Origin: Anaeramoeba flamelloides
Taxonomy: Eukaryota > Metamonada > Anaeramoebidae
Direction of reading: 5' to 3'
Length of the DNA stretch: 64,000 bases
Assembly: GCA_027625915.1 (NCBI GenBank)
Contig: JANTQA010000028.1
Coordinates: 186,001-250,000 of the forward strand
Each line of letters opens with the position of its first letter. Within the stretch, counting starts at the first letter, position 1. The position numbers and the translations under genes are program-made. Positions 1 through 10,885 of the stretch are shown here, in pieces. The notes below the pieces were generated by a model. The model saw only the letters and a list, made by a program, of their open reading frames with translations, made no database searches and had not been told where the DNA came from.

Positions 1-1030
1 TATCTATTGTAACAATATAAATATTTTCTTTTTTAAATTTATTTTTTATTTTTTGATATTCATTCAATAAGTTTAAAACTGCAATTCTAGTATCTAATTT
101 TTTTTTAAATCCAAATTGGTTTTTTTGAAACTAAGTCCCAAGAATCTTGAATTCCGGCATATAACAATTTAAGAAAAAATCTTGGGAGAGTTTGATTAAT
201 TGAAATTGGTCTATAATTAAGTGGAATACCTTCGTCGCCAGATTTATGAATGAATAATAAATTTCTTTTTTTAATAAATTTAATATTTTTTTTGAGAAAT
301 ATCATTAATCCAATTAAAAAATATTTTTTGGATTGTTTTTTATAAAGTTTTCATAATTTATATAAAATTCCCTACTTTGATTTTTTTATTGTTTTATATT
401 GTTTAATTTTATCAAATTCTTTGACAGATTTATTTTTTTGATATTTGATAATTTCTTTGATTTTAGTAATTGAGAATATTTCTTCTATTTTAATATTTAA
501 TAAATTATTTTTATCTAATGTGAAATTTTTAATAAAATTAAGAATATATTTTTTTGGTTTTTTACTAATAGATTTAACAAACCCGAAATATGAAGTTTCC
601 ATATTTTCATTATTAAGAATCATTTTACTCGAAGTTTCTCTTAATCTATTTAGCTTTTTCCAAAAGTTTTGATTTTCTTCAAATTCAATATTAATCTGGT
701 TTATTAATTTAAAATATTGTTTACTATTCCTATCTTTAATTTCTTTAATTAATTCATTATTTTCAAATATAATTTATTAATTAAATTATATAATTTTAAA
801 TCTTTTTTTGGTATATTTAAGATAATTCTCTCTTTTACTTTAAATTGTTTTTTAAAGATTTTAAAATTCTTTCCATTTAATTGATAATTTTTATTTTTAT
901 AAAAATTTATAAAGTCAACATGAAACTTTGCAATATCTTTAATTTTGTAGACATTTTTAATTTCCCAGTTTTTATTAATATTAAATTTATTTAATATTGC
1001 ATTATGATCACTAATTTTATTTTTTATGGT
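1..1030 (-). mobile_element. LINE fragment 1 (endonuclease end to RT motif A)
   Basis: Minus-strand remnant of a non-LTR retrotransposon running off the left edge. Three reading-frame pieces line up with the LINE at 41.2-43.9 kb: the end of the AP-endonuclease (about 1020-780), a linker with KNKSVKEFDKI (372-623), and the reverse transcriptase palm with HKSGDEGIPLNYRPISI (105-305), ending at RT motif A (VTIDI) on base 1. The pieces are in different frames, so the copy is broken. The homology stops near 1030 inside the endonuclease, a typical 5' truncation. The remaining RT and 3' end lie outside the window. Family assignment is from the RT and endonuclease motifs; a dead copy. Confidence 0.8.
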
Positions 1031-1518
1031 TAAAACTCTTATTATTTAAATGAGAAGAAAATTTAAAAAATTGGTTGTTCTTCCAAAAGATTCGTTCTCT
1101 TGAGTTGTTTTATTAGTTGAGATAATTGGAAATTGAACTAAAAAATTTATTCATTTTTTTAGAATTTATCAGTATATAAATCAATGAATGATTATTTCAA
1201 CAAAAACTTTCCCACTATACTCCAATCCAATATGTATTGAAACCTACAATTCAGTTTTTCGAGAGAAACAAAACAAACGAAACAAAAATGTTATCAAAAA
1301 AATCCAAAGTATGTTTTAAGTATGTTAGGCCTGAGAACTTCACTTCAAGAAATAAAAAAAAATAATCATTAACCAAAGGAACCAAAGGAACCAAAGGAAC
1401 CAAAGGAACCAAAGGAACTAAAAAAATAAAAGAAAAATTCAGAATTACTTTGCAAGAATTGTTCTGATTTTGGATTAAAAATTGAAAATTCAAGCAACTT
1501 GATGATCAAAACTCATAT

Positions 1519-1746
1519 ACTATTTATTGCAAAATAAATTGAACAAAATTTTTATTCAGCTTTCCAAAATTGTAGTTTGTCAAAAAATCATGAAAAATTT
1601 CAAATTTTTAATTCTTAAAACCAGTTTTAATTCAAAATTTCCCTTTCTAGTATTGGTAACCTTGCAGTATTTAGAATAATTCTTGAAATGGGATAATATG
1701 GAGAGCTGTTTGAAAATTATGATCTTTTTGTTTTATAATTAACAGT
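1519..1746. repeat. ~228-bp insertion shared by SR1-a and SR1-d
   Basis: Segment absent from SR1-b at the matching point (around 7050) but present in SR1-d at 32556-32785. It begins near ACTATTTATTGC and ends near ATAATTAACAGT, and its first part resembles the TIR element at 5832-6029 (ACAAAATTTTCATT followed by CTTTCCAAAATT). Probably a small DNA transposon relic of that family. Confidence 0.5.
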
Positions 1747-1969
1747 AAACAAGATCTTCAAAAGTTAGAGTTGTTTATCAAGTATGTTTGAAATGATCTT
1801 AATTTTTCAAGCATCAAAAATAGTGATTATTTTTCTTTTTCATTTTTTAAGTATCTTTAGAAGGATGTTCGAGGTTTAAATATCTCAGTTTTGTTTTGAT
1901 CATTTTCCAGATATAAATAAATTAAGAACGAATAATGTAATTTTCATCCAAATTGTTAGGAAAACAAAA

Positions 1970-2092
1970 AAAAATCTCAAATTAAGGCACAATATTCAGA
2001 TTCGAGTCAAAATAAATTGTAAAAAATAAAATTCCAAATTTTGAGCCTGAATTTGAGGTTTTTATTGTGCCTTAAAAGTAAAACTGACTGTA
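1970..2092. repeat. MITE family A, copy 1 (left arm lost)
   Basis: Partial copy: the inner left arm (AATCTCAAATTAAGGCAC) and the right end (AAACTGACTGTA) remain, the outer left TIR and part of the right arm are gone. It sits at the same place in SR1-a as the full copy at 32951-33152 in SR1-d. Confidence 0.75.
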
Positions 2093-2607
2093 AATAAATG
2101 TCCAGTAGATGAAATTTTGATCCAAATTAGAGAATATCGAAATCAATGTTGACGTACAGAATTTTAATGGTGACTGAGATCAAAATCCATTATTTCAATT
2201 TTGTGAATTGTCTTTATTGACTGTGTTAAAATTTTCATTTAAATTGTGGATTTTTGGTGTTTATTGAAATTAGTGTGTATTTATTTTGTTAAATATTATG
2301 TTGAGAGTGAAGTTTTGAATTAGTGAATTTATTACATGGTTTATTGTTGTTTTGAGATATATTATATTGTTTGTATTTTGTTGAAATGGTTGTAGATTTT
2401 GAGTTAGATGGATTAATTTGTGAGATTTTTGGGTTTTTGATGAACTATATTTTGTGTGTATGTGTATTGATAATTGTTGATTATTAGTTTGTTTGTTATA
2501 TTTAAGGTGTAAAATTTTTCGTAATATGTTTTAAAATAGATTTTTTGTGGATTATTTTTTATTGAGAATTGTATTTTGGTTTTTTATTTTTTCTTTGGTG
2601 TTTTGAA

Positions 2608-2650
2608 GGCCATCTAAAGATGACCTTTCATTTCTACTTTAGTAGAAATG
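2608..2650 (+). repeat. twin-hairpin motif 1
   Basis: Two adjacent stem-loops: GGCCATC/GATGACC around TAAA-type loop, then CATTTCTAC/GTAGAAATG with a 4-nt loop. Followed by the conserved box ACAATTAAAATCAAAGAATA. Seven copies of this 43-nt unit occur in the window, each inside SR1 sequence. Confidence 0.75.
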
Positions 2651-3427
2651 AGATTATTATATATGTCTACAATTAAAATCAAAGAATAAAAATTTATATT
2701 TCTCTCAAATGTTAAAAGAAGACCCCTAAAAATAAAAATGAATTTTGTTTTTTTGTAGATTAATGAACTGACCCAAAATAATTTAGAAATGATCTCAAAA
2801 AATAAACTTTAGGATTAGAGTGGATAATCCAGAAAAAGGAAATTTTTGAAAAAACTATAAATTTTCAAAAAATTAAAAATTGGAGTGTTCAAAATGATGA
2901 AATGAACAAGAAACAGGGAATAGAAAATAAAATTATATTCATAAATTTGTTCAAATTCCTCCAACAATAATTGTTGATCGAGTAAATGTAAAGATAACAT
3001 CAAATCCATAATCTGTGAATTTTTCTATTCAACAAACTCAACAGAAATATACTATCGTTAAATCAAAAAAAAAAAATTTCCTGATCTAAATTAAAAAGAT
3101 TACTTAAATAGAAAATTAGAAAATGAAAACAAAAAAAAACAATATATATACAAAATGTATTTCATATTTTTGTAAAATCGAAATTATTTCCAAATTGAAT
3201 TTAAAATCTAGTATTGTTATTCTTTCAATTGTTTTAAATTGTATCCAAATTGCTTATATTTTGTTAACACACACACATACACACACACACACACATGCAT
3301 ATATAAATATATATTAATCTTATTAAGGAATGATGTCGGAATTCTCCTATGCACCCAACTCAAAATTTTCTTTTCTTTTCTATATATATATATATAAAAA
3401 AAAAAAAAAAGCAGAATATATATTTAC

Positions 3428-3487
3428 GCACCTAACCATATTAGGTGCTATATTACCTACACCCCCAAACCCCCTGAAGGGGGCTTT
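3428..3487 (+). repeat. terminal hairpin pair of SR1-a
   Basis: An 8-bp perfect stem GCACCTAA/TTAGGTGC (3428-3448) is followed by CCCCC-TGAA-GGGGG (3470-3483), unusually GC-rich for this DNA. The second hairpin with its flank ACACCCCCAAA recurs at 51001-51016 at the end of SR1-h, and may mark the 3' end of the repeat. Confidence 0.65.
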
Positions 3488-3597
3488 CTTTCTCCGAACC
3501 TTTATGTAATCATTGGTTGAATAAATTAGTTAAAAATCCTATATTTGATGAATTTAAATATTATACTACTACCAGTTCAATTTTTAATTTAAATATA

Positions 3598-3799
3598 TAC
3601 AGTTAGTTCCACTTTTAAGGCACAAACTATCAACGAAAATATAAAGTACAACAAAAATCTCAAATTTAAGCACAAAATTTGTAATTTTATTTTTTACAAT
3701 TTATTTTACTCGAATCTGAATATTGTGCCTTAATTTGAGATTTTTGTTGTACCACATATTTTCGTTGAAGTTTATCCCTTAAAAGTGGAACTGACTGTA
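3598..3799. repeat. MITE family A, copy 2
   Basis: Palindromic element with TACAGTTAG at the left and CTGACTGTA at the right; arms carry GGCACAAACT / TTAAAAGTGGAACTG. Lies between SR1-a and the 202-bp array. Confidence 0.85.
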
Positions 3800-4059
3800 T
3801 TTATTTATATAAATACTTTGAAAGGAATTTAAATGACAATAAAATCATCAAATTTATGACATTTTTTGGAATTTTTCTAAAATCCAAATTATTTTATTAG
3901 TTTTTGAATTTAGTGTATTTAAAATTTAGATTTTTATTTTACCTTAAAAATATGTTAAATTTTTTTTAAAAAAAAAAAAAAAAAAAAAAATATTATTTTT
4001 TTATTTTTAAAAAAAAAAAAAAAATAATTTTTTTTTAAAAAAAAAAAAAATAATACCTA

Positions 4060-5190
4060 TTCAAATACTATACAATAAAACATTGTTTATTTCAAATACT
4101 CAATACATTAATATTATATTTTTCTTTCAAATCACAAATCATGAATTTTCAAAAATTTCAAAATTCAAAAAGTGTTTTTATATATATGGACAAAACATAT
4201 TTTCAAATTTTTCAAAATTTTCAAAAATGTTAAAATAGAAATTCTTAACATACTGGACCTAGTTGAATACTGTATTATAAAACATTGTTTATTTTAAAGA
4301 CTCAATACACTAACATTATTATTTTGCCCCTAGTCTCAAATAATGAAATTTCAAAAATTTCAAAATTCAAAAAGTGTTTTTATACATATGGTCAAAACAT
4401 GTTTTCAAAATTTTCAAAATTTTCAAAAATGTTAAAATGAAAATTCTTAAGATACTGGACCTAGTCAAATACTATATTATAAAACATTGTTTATTTTAAA
4501 GACTCAATACACTAACCTTATTATTTTGCCCCTAGTCTCAAATAATGAAATTTCAAAAATTTCAAATTTCAAAAAGTGTTTTTATACATATAGACAAAAC
4601 ATGTTTTCAAATTTTTCAAAATTTTCAAAAATGTTAAAATGAAAATTCTTAACATACTGAGCCTAGTCAAATACTATATTATAAAACATTGTTTATTTCA
4701 AAGACTCAATACACTAACATTATTATTTTCTCCCTAGTCTCAAATAATGAAATTTCAAAAATTTCAAATTTCAAAAAGTGTTTTTATATATATGGTCAAA
4801 ACATGTTTTCAAATTTTTCAAAATTTTCAAAAATGTTAAAATAGAAATTCTTAAGATACTGAACCTACTCAAATAATATATTATAAAACATTGTTTATTT
4901 TAAAGACTCAATACACTAACATTATTATTTTGCATCTAGTCTCAAATAATGAAATTTCAAAAATTTCAAAATTCAAAAAGTGTTTTTATATATATGGTCA
5001 AAACATGTTTTCAAATTTTTCAAAATTTTCAAAAATGTTAAAATGAAAATTCTTAACATACTGAGCCTAGTCAAATATTATATTATAAAACATTGTTTAT
5101 TTCAAAGACTCAACACACTAACCTTATTATTATTTTCTTATCTAGTCTCAAATAATGAATTTTCAAAAATTTCAAAATTCTATTAAAAAA
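4060..5190 (+). repeat. 202-bp tandem (satellite-like) array, about 5.6 units
   Basis: The word AAACATTGTTTATTT recurs with CATTG at 4081, 4283, 4485, 4687, 4889 and 5091, an exact 202-bp spacing five times over. Each unit also holds CTCAATACACTAA, a TTTCAAAA-rich stretch and CATACTG(G/A)(A/G)CCTAGT. Units differ only by scattered substitutions, with no length change, so the array is recent or homogenised. No gene is present; the short frames across it are in low-complexity sequence. Confidence 0.9.
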
Positions 5191-5333
5191 AAATGATTTT
5201 TATAAAATATGGAAAAATATGTATTTCAAAATGATTTTCAAAAATACAAAATATTCTTATAAAAATAATAATTCAAAAAATTTATATATAAAATCACTAA
5301 CCTAAACTTCAAGATCTATCATTAATAATAACA

Positions 5334-5439
5334 GTAACAATTAACATTAACATTAACATTAACATTAACCATTAACAATTAACAATTAACAATTAACCAT
5401 TAATCATTGATCCTTCAAGATCTATATAATTTCATTATT

Positions 5440-5478
<39 letters not shown>
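5334..5478 (+). repeat. simple repeats: (AACATT)n, AACAATT runs and (TA)n
   Basis: A hexamer tract AACATT passes into AACAATTAACC variants (5334-5405), followed after a short spacer by an alternating TA run of about 34 bases (5443-5478), a potential cruciform. Confidence 0.85.
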
Positions 5479-5480
<2 letters not shown>

Positions 5481-5831
5481 GCATATGGTCCACTTGAATA
5501 ATCCATAAATTTACCTGCTCACTTCTAACCTAACCAGTTGTCACTTCTGTGCCACCATGGTGGTTTCTTGCACAGCAATGAAATGAAGGGAATTATATCA
5601 ACAGTGAAATTTAGCAACATTAGCAAGCAAAGGAACAATCAACCACAACAACAACAAAAACAACAAAAACAACTTATCATAATCTAATCTAATCTATCCA
5701 GAAAAAAAACAAAAACAATTCATCATAAATTAGATGAAATAGATCAATTACCAATAATTTAAACAATTTGATGTTTAACTATAATTATTAAATTTTCACA
5801 AAAAATGTAATACTAATACTAATAATAACAA
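5479..5831. other. no gene seen; A-rich low complexity
   Basis: Contains CAACAACAAAAAC runs near 5645-5675 and a slightly more GC-rich stretch (5520-5590). No ORF of note on either strand. Confidence 0.4.
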
Positions 5832-6029
5832 AAATAAATCGGACAAAATTTTCATTTATCTTTCCAAAATTAAATTATGATTTCAAAAATCCTTTGAATA
5901 CAGAATTTTGATAGTCCCGATCCTCTAACCACGTTAAACACGTTATATGGTTGAAAAATAATTCGATTTTCAAAGATTATTTCAAAGATTTTTTTGGGAA
6001 CGATGAATGAAAATTTTGTCCGATTTATT
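5832..6029. mobile_element. small TIR element with 26-bp perfect inverted repeats
   Basis: Left end AAAATAAATCGGACAAAATT...CATT and right end AATG...AATTTTGTCCGATTTATTTT are exact reverse complements over about 26 bases and near-identical for four more. The ~200-bp length and absence of coding sequence fit a MITE. Its arms resemble the insertion shared by SR1-a and SR1-d. Confidence 0.75.
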
Positions 6030-6059
6030 TTACAATTAACAGTAACACTCATATGCTAT

Positions 6060-6640
6060 AAAAAGATGATTTTAAATGAATTATTTAATTCTAATTTTTG
6101 ATAATTTCTTAAAATGTGTCTTTATCTGATCATATAATAATGGTTAAGAAATTAATTAATTATCAACAATTAACTGTTGAGAGGAAAATGTTGGACACAG
6201 AGAAAAATAGTTTTCAAAATAATTTTGGATTGAGGACATATTAGTAAAATTGAAAATCCAAATTGCTATTGTTAAATAAGGTGACTTTTATAATAAATCC
6301 AGCTTTAAATGTGTTAAAAGTTCATTAATAGATGATTTGTGAAGAATACTCATTTGTATGATATTGATAACATAAAGTAGATCATGCTATTTTAACAAAA
6401 AATCCAAGTTTTTGTAAAGTTTACTATTAATTCTTGAAAATTGTAATTTTTAACTTACTTTTGATTATAAGAGATCAGGTTTTGAAAAAAAGTAGAATTA
6501 CATTAAGTGTTATTCTAATAAGTAGATTATTGTTATTTTCTTTAGTTATTCCACAATCGATTGAAATTAAAAATCATTTTCAGTAATACTAATGTTCCCA
6601 AATTAAAAATTACTCTCCAACTATTTTTCTCTCAACAGTA
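6060..6640. other. no gene seen
   Basis: AT-rich, no long frame, no clear repeat of other parts of the window except weak SR1-like words towards its right end. Confidence 0.35.
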
Positions 6641-6649
6641 ATTTAATTT

Positions 6650-8500
6650 TATTAATCAAAGACCACCAAATGCAAAATTCCACAAAACCTTTCTTACTAG
6701 ACTGAAACCCATTTTGTCTCTGAACACAACAAATTAGGTTTTAAGAGAAATAATCCAAAGTGTAAAAATATTATCAAAATGTCAAAAATGGAAAGAAAAA
6801 ATCTAGTGTGTGTTTGTCATTGAAGATTCTTTCAAAATATATAAAACAGAGAAAATTATATGCACCAGAGATCTGAATATGAACTTCACTTCAATAAATA
6901 AAAAAAAGAACCAAAGGAACCAAAGGAACTAAAAAAACTAAAGGAACCAAAAGGAACCAAAAGAGAAAGTCACAATTTCTTTAAAGGGATTGTTCTGATT
7001 TGTTGTTATAAATTGAAAATTCAAGCAACCCGATGATCAAAACCTCATATTTACACGATCTTCAAAAGTTAGAGTCGTTTTTCAAGTATGGTTTGAAATG
7101 ATCTTCATTTTTCAAGCTGAAAAAATGATGAGTATTGTTCTTTTTCATTTTTACATCTATTAATGAGTGTTTTCGAGTTTACCGATATCAATTTTTTTTT
7201 GTTTATGGTCCATAAAAAAAATGATATTTTGATTCAAATTTTGTAATGATCTTTCGGAAGACTTCCATTCATAATTTTTATCACGATAATTTCAAAATTC
7301 TTGAATTAAGAATTTTGTAAATTTGGAATTAATTTGGTTAGATTTCTACTTAGAATTTGTTATTTTGATTTTCATTTATGAGTGTGTTGTTATTTTGTTT
7401 GTATAATTGTTTGGAGTGTTTTGTGATGAATTTAATCTTTTGTTGATTGTTGTTTTGGTATTGTTATAGGGAATGATTTTGTAGTTGTTGGTTTGTTGTT
7501 TTGATGTATGGTTATTATTTTTTCAGTTATGAATTGTGTAATGTGTTTTTTATTGTTGTTAATTAGTTAGTTTGTTTGTTTTTGTTGTTTGTTTATAAGT
7601 TTGTGTATAGGTTTAGTATTTTGAATTGAGTGTGTATTTGTATTCATTTATGTGTGTATTGGAAATTTGTTAAAATATTAGATGATGGTGGTAATTATTT
7701 TTATTTTGTTATAAATGTGGAATAGAATTATGTTTGAGAATTTTTTATATTTATTATTTTTTGTGTTTTATTATGTTTAGTTGTTTTTAATTATTGAAAT
7801 GTTGTTTTGAAGGCCATCTAAAGATGGCCTTTCATTTCTACTAAAGTAGAAATGAGATTATTATATATGCTTACAATTATAATCAAAGAATAAAAATTTG
7901 CATTCTCTCTCTCAAATGTAAACAGATCCTAAAGATGAAAATTTTTATTTGAATTATTCCACTGACCTATAATTATTTAGAAATGATCTTCTAAAAAAAA
8001 TAAACTTCCAGATTAGAGTTGATAATTCAGAAAAAAGAAATAAACCTGAAAAAAACTATAAATTTTCTAAAAAATTAAAAATTGGAGTGAGGATAAAGAT
8101 GAAATGAAGAAAATGAAGGAGAAAAGAAAATTAAATTGTATTTGTAAATTTGTTGAAATTCCTCCATCAATTGTTGATAGATTAAATGTAAAGAAACCAT
8201 CAACTGATTGTATGTGATTTTTCTATTCAATAAATTCAACAATTCATCTTCTATCGTTAAATCAAAAAAAAAAAAAATTTCAGATCTAATGAAACAGATT
8301 ACTTAAATGGTAAAAAGGGATTTGAAAACAAAACAACATAGATAAATAATGTATTTTCATATTTGGTAAAATCGAAAATTATTTTCAAATTGCATGTAAA
8401 ATATAAAATTTTGTTTCTTTCAACTGTTTAAAATGGTGTCTAAAATTGTTGATATTTTATTCATAGATATATATCCTTCTTAAAATTAAACACTGTTTTT
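6650..8500 (+). repeat. SR1 repeat, copy b
   Basis: Starts with a conserved block on CAAAATTCCACAAAACC, then the GGAACCAAA tract (6905-6960), the G/T-rich stretch (7370-7800), the twin hairpin and the conserved tail with ATCAAAAAAA near 8260. It lacks the two insertions seen in copies a and d, so it gives the empty-site state. Confidence 0.7.
7812..7854 (+). repeat. twin-hairpin motif 2
   Basis: Best-preserved copy: perfect GGCCATCTAAAGATGGCC palindrome followed by the CATTTCTAC/GTAGAAATG stem. Confidence 0.8.
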
Positions 8501-8764
8501 TTCTGAGTAATATTTTTCGAAATCTAAGTTCATAACTTAATTCCATTAACCACTTTGATAATTTTTTTTAGAATAAAAACACTCTCAACTTTTGAATATC
8601 GAAAATAATTTTTTGAAATTACTAGTGCACTTTTTTGATTTTTTTTTTTGAAAAATTGGGGTTGAGAAAAGCTTGAAATCAAAGAATAAGTTAATATATA
8701 AAATTAGAATGGTTTTTAAAGAAATTTTTTCAATTTAGTTTAACTTTTTTTTTAATTTTACCAG

Positions 8765-8941
8765 TTAAAACTAAAAAAAAAAACATTTGAAGACCAAATT
8801 AGTGCCTTTTATGAAAAGAAAATTCCCCATAATTTAGAATTTGTTTTAGTAAATGATTTAAAACAAGATAGTGTATCTAAAAATATACATAATTTCAAGT
8901 GTGAATTCAATGATTTTGGTAAAAAATGTTTTCAAGAAAAA
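8765..8941 (+). CDS. coding-like exon of an unrecognised gene
   Basis: An open frame follows a pyrimidine tract and CCAG (8761-8764). Residues such as FEDQISAFYEKKIPHNLEF and NFKCEFNDFGKKCF have a mixed, protein-like composition unlike the surrounding poly-A/T. The frame stays open to a TGA at 9020-9022, but after about 8941 it turns wholly hydrophobic, and a donor-like GTTAAA lies there, so I infer an exon end. No start codon is visible, so this is an internal or last exon. Family not recognised. A second coding stretch lies at 9336-9574 with a MITE between them. Confidence 0.45.
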
Positions 8942-9072
8942 GTTAAATTGAAACTTTATTTCTTTTTATTTTATCATTTAGTTTTTTTAATTGTATTAAT
9001 TTTATTAATCGATGGTATTTGATCAGTTTTTCATTTTTAGTGTTTTTTGGGTCGTAGGGACATATTTATATA

Positions 9073-9274
9073 TACAGTCAGTTTCACTTTTAAGGCACAA
9101 ACTTTCAACGAAATTTAAGGCACAAAAAAATCCCAAATTAAGGCACAAAATTTGTAATATTTTTTTTTTACAATTTATTTTTACTAGAATTTGAATTTTG
9201 TGCTTTAATTTGAGATTTTTATTGTGCATTAAATTTCTTTGATAGTTTGTGCCTTAAAAGTGAAACTGACTGTA
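9073..9274. repeat. MITE family A, copy 3
   Basis: Complete palindromic copy, TACAGTCAG...CTGACTGTA. It lies between two coding-like stretches (8765-8941 and 9336-9574), probably inside an intron. Confidence 0.9.
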
Positions 9275-9335
9275 TATATATAAATAAATAAACTTGTTAA
9301 AGCACTGGTTTGAGTATAAAAGGATTTTTGTATAA

Positions 9336-9574
9336 AAAATCATTTTTTTAACTTTTCAAAATGTTTTTTTAAAAACAATAATATTCAAAAATCAAAAATT
9401 AAAGTAATGAAGGATAAAAAAAGATTAACCATTACAAGTGTTATTTTTAAAAAATTTCATTCCTTCAAAAAACAATTTGATTTTAAGAACAACAGTACTG
9501 CTTTAGAACATTTAATTGACTTTTATATAGACCATAATCAAATCCAGCAAAAATTAAAAAAGAAAAATAAATAA
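9336..9574 (+). CDS. coding-like exon, lysine-rich C-terminus
   Basis: Open frame ending at TAA 9572-9574. The part from the methionine near 9407 reads as a soluble basic segment, including LTITSVIFKKFHSFKKQFDF and TALEHLIDFYIDHNQ, and ends in KLKKKNK. Composition argues for real coding sequence. Probably the last exon of the gene whose earlier exon is at 8765-8941, but the splice acceptor is not certain and the junction phase was not resolved. Function unknown. Confidence 0.45.
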
Positions 9575-9613
9575 TAAAAAAAAAATTCAAAAATAAACAA
9601 GCATCAAGAACAT

Positions 9614-9885
9614 GTATTTTTTCCCAATTACGTTTGATACAAAATATCTTATGATTCCAAAATTATTATTAAATCATTTTCAATTTGCTAAAGTCTCTGA
9701 AAAAGTTTCAGAGAAAAAAAAAACATTATACACAATTTTCCATTGAAAAAAATAACAAAAAACAAATTATACATACCAGGAATTATTTAGAAATCACCAA
9801 ATACAAAACGAAGACATCTTATTAATTTCTAATATACTATTTTCAAGTATTGGGTATTCTCTAATATTATTTATTTAAAATTTCT
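9614..9885 (+). pseudogene. coding-like stretch in two frames
   Basis: From ATG near 9613 a 45-codon frame (starting MYFFPITFDTKYLMIPKLLL) runs to a TGA near 9745. A shifted frame continues with NYTYQELFRNHQIQNEDILL to a stop near 9880. Reads as one short gene or exon broken by a shift in an A-run near 9720-9765. No family recognised. Confidence 0.3.
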
Positions 9886-10091
9886 TTTATCTTATTCTAT
9901 TAACATATAAAGCAATTTGATATTCTCTTTCAAAATAGAACGAACGAAGAAGATGGGGGTACTGATTATTATATTGCAAAATAAGTCGAAGACCAAAGTA
10001 AACTAAAAAAATCAAATTTAAAACAGATAGAGTAAAAATAGGAATATATTGTATATAAAACCAATATCTTTAATATAATAAAGTTCTAATA

Positions 10092-10293
10092 TACAGTCAG
10101 TTTCACTTTTAAGGCACAAACTTTCAACGAAATTTAATGCCCAAAAAAAATCTCAAATTAAGGCACAAAATTTGGAATTTTATTTTTTACAATTTATTTT
10201 TACTAGAAATTGAATTTTGTGCTTTAATTTGAGATTTTTTTTGTGCCTTAAATTTCGTTGAAAGTTTGTGCCTTAAAACTGAAACTGACTGTA
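10092..10293. repeat. MITE family A, copy 4
   Basis: Full palindromic copy with TA at both ends; inner arms AATCTCAAATTAAGGCAC and GCTTTAATTTGAGATT. Confidence 0.9.
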
Positions 10294-10632
10294 TAAGATT
10301 CAAAATAATTACAATAACTGTGAATAATTTCGTTTTCGAATAATAATTCATAATAATAATTTTAAATTAATCCATACGAATATAAAATTTAACAAATTAC
10401 CCATAAAATAAAGATATCCCTTCATTTTTAATACTTTTACTTTATTTATTTTTTAAAGAAATTTTGATTTTTTTGAAAGATTATTGATTTGACTGGAGAA
10501 TTATTGAATATATTGTTCCAAAAAAATAATAAAAAATATTGAAAATATTGTCAAATTATTGAATAAAATTCCATATATTGTTTTATAAATGAAAAAAAAA
10601 TGGAAAGAAATAATAATGAATTTAGGATTAAA

Positions 10633-10783
10633 TTATTGAACAATTTTTTCGACGATTTTCGATTTTCGTTGAATTTCGTTCAATAAATCCCCCCACCCCT
10701 TTTCCAGCTTGATTCTTTTTCTTTCTTCTTGTTTTTCAGGTTCACTTTTTTTTTTATTTGGTTTCTTTGTTTCTTTGATCCAT
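10633..10783 (-). pseudogene. 5' fragment of the coiled-coil gene family
   Basis: Minus strand starts MDQRNKETK, identical to the start of the coiled-coil gene at 61427, then hits a stop; one base later the frame reads KSEPEKQEERKRIKLE, matching that gene's KSEREKQEETKRKKLE, and ends at TAA 10635-10633. Homology is lost after about 25 codons. The upstream flank (10784-10885) also matches the flank of the 61427 gene, so promoter plus start were duplicated and the rest lost. Confidence 0.7.
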
Positions 10784-10885
10784 GATTAATAAAAAATTTG
10801 ATTAAAAAGAAAAATTAAAAATTAAATAAAAAGAAAAAAAAAATGATAATCTGATAACCACAGGAACCACAGGAACCAAAACTTC
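10784..10885 (-). promoter_or_regulatory. conserved upstream flank of coiled-coil gene fragment
   Basis: On the minus strand the bases just 5' of the start codon include an AT-rich leader and, about 75-100 bases upstream, GGTTCC repeats (CCACAGGAACCACAGGAACC on plus). The gene at 61427 has the same layout with GGAACCAAAGGAACC at 61498. Sharing of upstream DNA is seen; a promoter role is inferred. Confidence 0.35.

Larger units (their letters stand above)
1166..3515 (+). repeat. SR1 dispersed non-coding repeat, copy a
   Basis: One copy of a long repeat family with no credible ORF. In order it holds: a block shared with 32212-33300 almost base for base, a tract of GGAACCAAA repeats (1370-1420), a G/T-rich and C-poor stretch (2220-2600), a twin hairpin (2608-2650), a conserved tail, and a terminal hairpin pair (3428-3487). 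The same order recurs at 6650, 32212, 45000 and 53040. The family looks like a non-autonomous transposon or an untranslated transcript gene; the ends are not defined well enough to choose. This copy carries two later insertions, at 1519-1746 and around 1970-2092. Confidence 0.7.

Noticed and set aside
1251-1493. Frame with VPLVPLVPLV repeats (also 32331-32531)
   Set aside because: Translation of the GGAACCAAA tract in SR1.
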